Assembly (NCBI GenBank): GCA_902524215.1
Contig: CABZCK010000002.1
Location: 52,639 to 116,638, forward strand
DNA: 64,000 nt
Direction of reading: 5' to 3'
From: an uncultured SAR116 cluster alpha proteobacterium
GTDB lineage: Bacteria > Pseudomonadota > Alphaproteobacteria > Puniceispirillales > Marisalimonadaceae
Below, piece after piece: positions 61,329 through 64,000 of this stretch (the first letter of the stretch is position 1; every line of letters begins with the position of its first letter). A model generated the notes under the pieces. The model ran no database searches and was not told the origin of the DNA. It saw only the letters and a program-made list of their open reading frames with translations. Position numbers and translations under genes: made by a program.

Positions 61329-61937
61329 ATGACAAAAAAAAATAACAATAATGTAATTAAATTTAACCCTAACCCCTCCCGAGAAGAGGCTATGCGTGCT
61401 GTTAAGACCCTTATAGCTTGGGCAGGAGATAATCCTGATAGAGAGGGCCTGATTGAGACTCCTAAAAGAGTTGTAAAGGCTTATGAAGAATTTTTTGAAG
61501 GATATAAAATAGATCCTAGAGAAATTCTCTCCAAAACTTTTGAAGAAGTTGAAGGATATAATGAAATGGTTTTAATTAAAAATATTAGACTTGAATCTCA
61601 TTGTGAACACCACATTGTTCCTATTCTTGGTAAAGCTCACGTTGCTTATATGCCTAAAAAAAGAGTTGTTGGAATTAGTAAAATTGCAAGATTAGTTGAC
61701 GTTTTTGCAAAGAGGTTACAAATACAAGAAACGTTAACATCACAAATTGCTGAAACTTTACAAAGTGTTTTAGATCCATTAGGGGTTGCTGTCTTAATAG
61801 ATGCATCTCACCAATGCATGACTACTAGAGGAGTACACAAACCTGAGTCCAGCACAGTTACAAAAAAAATGATTGGAATATTCAAAGAAAATAAAATTTT
61901 GCAATCGCAATTTATGGAATTAATTAATCAAAAATAA
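61329..61937 (+). CDS. folE: GTP cyclohydrolase I (FolE)
   Basis: 202 residues, the usual FolE length. Zinc ligands C92 and H95 in SHCEHH and C163 in HQCMTTRG are intact, so this is the zinc-dependent type, not FolE2. It makes dihydroneopterin triphosphate, first step of folate and pterin synthesis. It is divergent from a COG0523 gene across a Zur-like site. Elsewhere Zur loci usually carry the zinc-free FolE2; having zinc-type FolE beside a chaperone suggests the chaperone keeps it metallated. Confidence 0.93.
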   Translation: MTKKNNNNVIKFNPNPSREEAMRAVKTLIAWAGDNPDREGLIETPKRVVKAYEEFFEGYKIDPREILSKTFEEVEGYNEMVLIKNIRLESHCEHHIVPILGKAHVAYMPKKRVVGISKIARLVDVFAKRLQIQETLTSQIAETLQSVLDPLGVAVLIDASHQCMTTRGVHKPESSTVTKKMIGIFKENKILQSQFMELINQK

Positions 61938-62013
61938 TTTTGGCTTTAAAATTTAATTAACAACATTTCATTTAAACATTGAATTAATTTAAGTTAAAAT
62001 TACATATCCATAT

Positions 62014-62130
62014 ATGAATTTTTTAGTTATAAATCTCATTAAACAATTCCTGAATTCACAGATAAGATTATATGTGTTTTCCGGTTGTGTATTGGGTTTA
62101 TATCAATTAATTTTATTGATTAAATATTAG
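62014..62130 (+). CDS. Possible 38-residue membrane peptide
   Basis: ATG to TAG ORF, with a polar start (MNFLVINLIKQFLNSQ) and one hydrophobic segment (LYVFSGCVLGLYQLILLI). No ribosome site. It may be chance in an AT-rich region. Confidence 0.25.
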   Translation: MNFLVINLIKQFLNSQIRLYVFSGCVLGLYQLILLIKY

Positions 62131-62138
62131 TAGTAATA

Positions 62139-62255
62139 ATGTTTGGATTAGGAATTTTAAAATGAACAATAATAGATTTAGTTTTTGGGCTTAAAGAAGC
62201 TTGCAAAAAGTCAAATAAAAATAAAGTTGATAGATCTCCAAAATTAAAAGAGTAG
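62139..62255 (+). pseudogene. Interrupted small reading frame
   Basis: MFGLGILK is followed by an in-frame TGA and then a protein-like continuation in the same frame (TIIDLVFGLKEACKKSNKNK...KLKE). A decayed small gene is possible. The beginning looks like TatA, but the hydrophobic helix of TatA is absent, so I do not call it that. Confidence 0.2.
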
Positions 62256-62435
62256 TTTACAAATATAATTAAGTTATTTCAAACTTGATCTTTATTTCTT
62301 CTTATCAGAATAATCTGCATAGGAAGTAGATAGATTTAAATATAAATAATTTAATTAAATTAATATGTTTGACTTCATTAAGATTTTAAACTTTGCTAAT
62401 TTATATATATTACCAATAGATGGGGAGATATTAAA

Positions 62436-62798
62436 ATGTCAAAATTACTAATTCACATACATAGTGGTCCTGACCTAAAAAACAAAGCTACTCTAGGGAT
62501 GTTGGTAGCTATTACAGCACACAAAAAAGGTTATGAACTTAACATTTTTTTAGCTGCTGACGGAACACATTTATTAAATACAAAAAATGAAGGTGAAGTT
62601 GTTGGACAGGGAACTGGAGATTTAAAAAATCATTTAGATTACTTAAAAGAAAATAATATTAAACTTTACGTTTCAGGAATGTCCGCTAAAGCTAGAGGAT
62701 ATGATGAAAGTTTACTTAATGGTTTCAATGCTGAGTTCGCAATGCCAGATAAACTTTTAGACCTTTCAACAGGAAGTGATACTGTACTTTGTTATTAA
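62436..62798 (+). CDS. DsrE-family protein
   Basis: 120 residues. LIHIHSGPDLKNKATLGMLVAITAHKKGYE, shown as LIHIHSGP and NKATLGMLVA, then FLAADGTHLL, form the DsrE/DsrF fold. The sulfur-carrying cysteines of TusD/DsrE are missing apart from a C-terminal LCY, so sulfur transfer is uncertain. Strong ribosome site GGGGAG. Confidence 0.78.
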   Translation: MSKLLIHIHSGPDLKNKATLGMLVAITAHKKGYELNIFLAADGTHLLNTKNEGEVVGQGTGDLKNHLDYLKENNIKLYVSGMSAKARGYDESLLNGFNAEFAMPDKLLDLSTGSDTVLCY

Positions 62799-62849
62799 AG
62801 AATTTATTTATGGAATTCAAAATTGAAATCATTGGGGTGATTTTAAAAT

Positions 62850-63137
62850 ATGGATTTAAGTCAATATAAATGGAAATACAGAATTCTCGTCTTAAACACT
62901 ACTTGTTATCAAGACAAAGAATATATTAAAACCAAAGATTTATATTATAAGCATATAAATGATTTTAAAATACGAAACGTCAAACTTTTAACAAATAGAA
63001 AAAAAGGATTGAAGTTTAGTGTCAACTTAGTTGGTTTCGATGCAACTCTAAAATTAAAGAGTGAAACACTTATCCCTAATAATTTATTTAAAATAATTGA
63101 CAAAATGCCGATGAGTCAAAATGTTAATGTTTTATAG
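62850..63137 (+). CDS. DUF4174-family protein
   Basis: 95 residues, no signal peptide. LSQYKWKYRILVLN at the start and FSVNLVGFDATLKLKSETLI then LFKIIDKMPMSQ at the end match DUF4174, thioredoxin-like proteins of unknown role. GGGGTGA ribosome site. The next gene's ATG lies inside its last six codons, so they are coupled. Confidence 0.8.
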   Translation: MDLSQYKWKYRILVLNTTCYQDKEYIKTKDLYYKHINDFKIRNVKLLTNRKKGLKFSVNLVGFDATLKLKSETLIPNNLFKIIDKMPMSQNVNVL

Positions 63138-64000
63138 TTTATTTTTCTCGACACTTCCTCTTTTTGGCTTAGTACTTATTGGCTTTATTTCAGGTAAATT
63201 TGATTTATTAAATAAATCAGATTCTAAAGTTTTACTTAAACTCGTTGGTCTAGTAATTGTGCCAACGTTAGGTATTAAAATTATTGGAAACTTTAGATAT
63301 GAGTTCATTAACTGGAATTTATATTTCTATTATTTTTTAACTCAATCAATCATATATTTTTTGGGATTTTCAATAGCAAAAATAACTTTCAAAAGACAAT
63401 TTTCTGAATCCATCATTATTGGCATGACTTCATCCTTCTCAAATCATTTGTTTTTTGTGTATCCAATAGCATTGTTTGAGTTTGGGCCAAAAGATATTGT
63501 ACCAATAGAAACTATAATTTCAGTTGATTTTATTATAGTAGGATTAAGTGTTTGTGCATTAGAATTAGCTAATCAAAAGAAAGTAAATTTTATTCAAATA
63601 TTTTTAAGTCAATTGAAAAATCCCGCCTTAATAGGTTTGTTTTTAGGTCTAACAATATTCTTTTTTCAAATACATGTTCCAATTAGTGTTAATAGGTTAG
63701 TTAATTTTATATGTGATGCTGGTACGCCATGTGCGTTAATAGCTATGGGTATATTACTATCTTACCAAACTGATAAAACACAAATTAAACTATCTATTGT
63801 ATTAACCTCACTAAAAATATTTTTTTTCCCATTGATACTCTTCATTATATTATATTTTATAAATTATGACCTTAATATTTCAAGAACAACCATGATGGTC
63901 GCAGCAGCTCCAATAGGAGCTATGGGTTTAGTTTTTGCTTCTATATACAATGTCACTACAGATGCTGTAGTTAGGTCAGGTGTAATTTCTTATATCCTAG
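63121..64000 (+). CDS. AEC (auxin efflux carrier)-family transporter, partial
   Basis: Open from ATG 63121 to the window edge (293 residues, 3' end outside). Hydrophobic helices alternate with short loops: LPLFGLVLIGFISGKF, then VGLVIVPTLGIKII in the first half and DAGTPCALIAMGILLSYQ and MMVAAAPIGAMGLVFASIYN in the second, with the AEC motifs P-x-x-x-A and G. Such carriers export or import organic acids. It overlaps the DUF4174 gene by 17 bp. ATG 63127 is an alternative start. Confidence 0.8.
   Translation, partial: MLMFYSLFFSTLPLFGLVLIGFISGKFDLLNKSDSKVLLKLVGLVIVPTLGIKIIGNFRYEFINWNLYFYYFLTQSIIYFLGFSIAKITFKRQFSESIIIGMTSSFSNHLFFVYPIALFEFGPKDIVPIETIISVDFIIVGLSVCALELANQKKVNFIQIFLSQLKNPALIGLFLGLTIFFFQIHVPISVNRLVNFICDAGTPCALIAMGILLSYQTDKTQIKLSIVLTSLKIFFFPLILFIILYFINYDLNISRTTMMVAAAPIGAMGLVFASIYNVTTDAVVRSGVISYIL

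Larger units (their letters stand above)
61938..62435. other. Gene-poor stretch with two weak small ORFs
   Basis: Nearly 500 bp of AT-rich DNA without a convincing gene. It holds a 38-codon membrane-like ORF (62014-62130) and an interrupted small frame (62139-62255). No tRNA, repeat or strong hairpin was seen. The promoter of the DsrE-family gene is likely near its right end. Confidence 0.5.

Noticed and set aside
62139-62165. TatA start (MFGLGI)
   Set aside because: A stop follows after eight codons and the continuing frame has no hydrophobic helix.
1-64000. tRNA, rRNA, CRISPR array, insertion sequence or prophage
   Set aside because: No GC-rich cloverleaf-like segment, no regular spaced repeats, no transposase and no phage genes were seen on either strand by eye.

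Overview
The window is very AT-rich (roughly 30% GC by eye), densely coded and rich in short intergenic gaps and ATGA/TAATG overlaps. Together with TRAP and tripartite tricarboxylate (TTT) transporters, a DmdA-like demethylase, aromatic-ring dioxygenases, a glucosylglycerate osmolyte cluster and many small stand-alone genes, this suggests a streamlined, heterotrophic marine alphaproteobacterium (Pelagibacterales/HIMB59-type lifestyle). That placement is an inference; there is no rRNA or tRNA gene here. I saw no CRISPR array, insertion sequence or prophage.

Layout. 1-4960: end of a CaiB-type CoA-transferase, a gamma-class carbonic anhydrase, then a minus-strand unit dctP-dctQ-dctM-pobA (TRAP transporter plus 4-hydroxybenzoate hydroxylase). 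5073-13692: a divergent plus-strand run of eight genes: BphC-like extradiol dioxygenase, MhpA-like flavin hydroxylase, a second extradiol-type VOC protein, a TauD-type dioxygenase, a complete TctC-TctB-TctA transporter and an MmgE/PrpD protein, i.e. import and meta-cleavage of an aromatic acid. 13689-22522: YdjM-type membrane protein, Baeyer-Villiger monooxygenase, cyclic-nucleotide-binding protein, protocatechuate 3,4-dioxygenase (pcaHG), hpt, cutA, an alcohol dehydrogenase and a bactofilin-csaA-dapA-like unit. 22589-36670: mixed accessory metabolism (SCO protein, ModA, MOSC protein, GAF-cyclase, pseudoazurin-like cupredoxin, AzlCD, hydrolases and oxidoreductases). 37090-40840: DmdA-like aminomethyltransferase divergent from a MetF-type reductase, a methyltransferase and endonuclease III. 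43623-50175: typA, a CMD-family protein and the glucosylglycerate unit (gpgP-gpgS-GH13 phosphorylase). 50321-56700: a copper island. 57187-64000: an MBL hydrolase, a probable iota-class carbonic anhydrase, a GAF protein, a predicted Zur-controlled COG0523/folE pair, and a partial AEC transporter.

How the genes work together. PobA would feed protocatechuate to PcaHG, while the divergent operon would hydroxylate and meta-cleave another aromatic acid. GpgS and GpgP would make glucosylglycerate and the GH13 enzyme would phosphorolyse it. In the copper island a CueR-like regulator sits beside one CueR-type 19-bp-spacer promoter, and a second such promoter 6 kb away faces the CopC-CusF/TolC/multicopper oxidase/CopD unit; both are readable in the sequence.

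Most striking pattern: in both solute-binding-protein transporter operons (TRAP and TTT, unrelated families) a perfect hairpin plus U-tract begins at nucleotide +38 of the small membrane subunit gene that follows the binding-protein gene. This looks like a shared intragenic attenuator that would set binding protein above membrane subunits.
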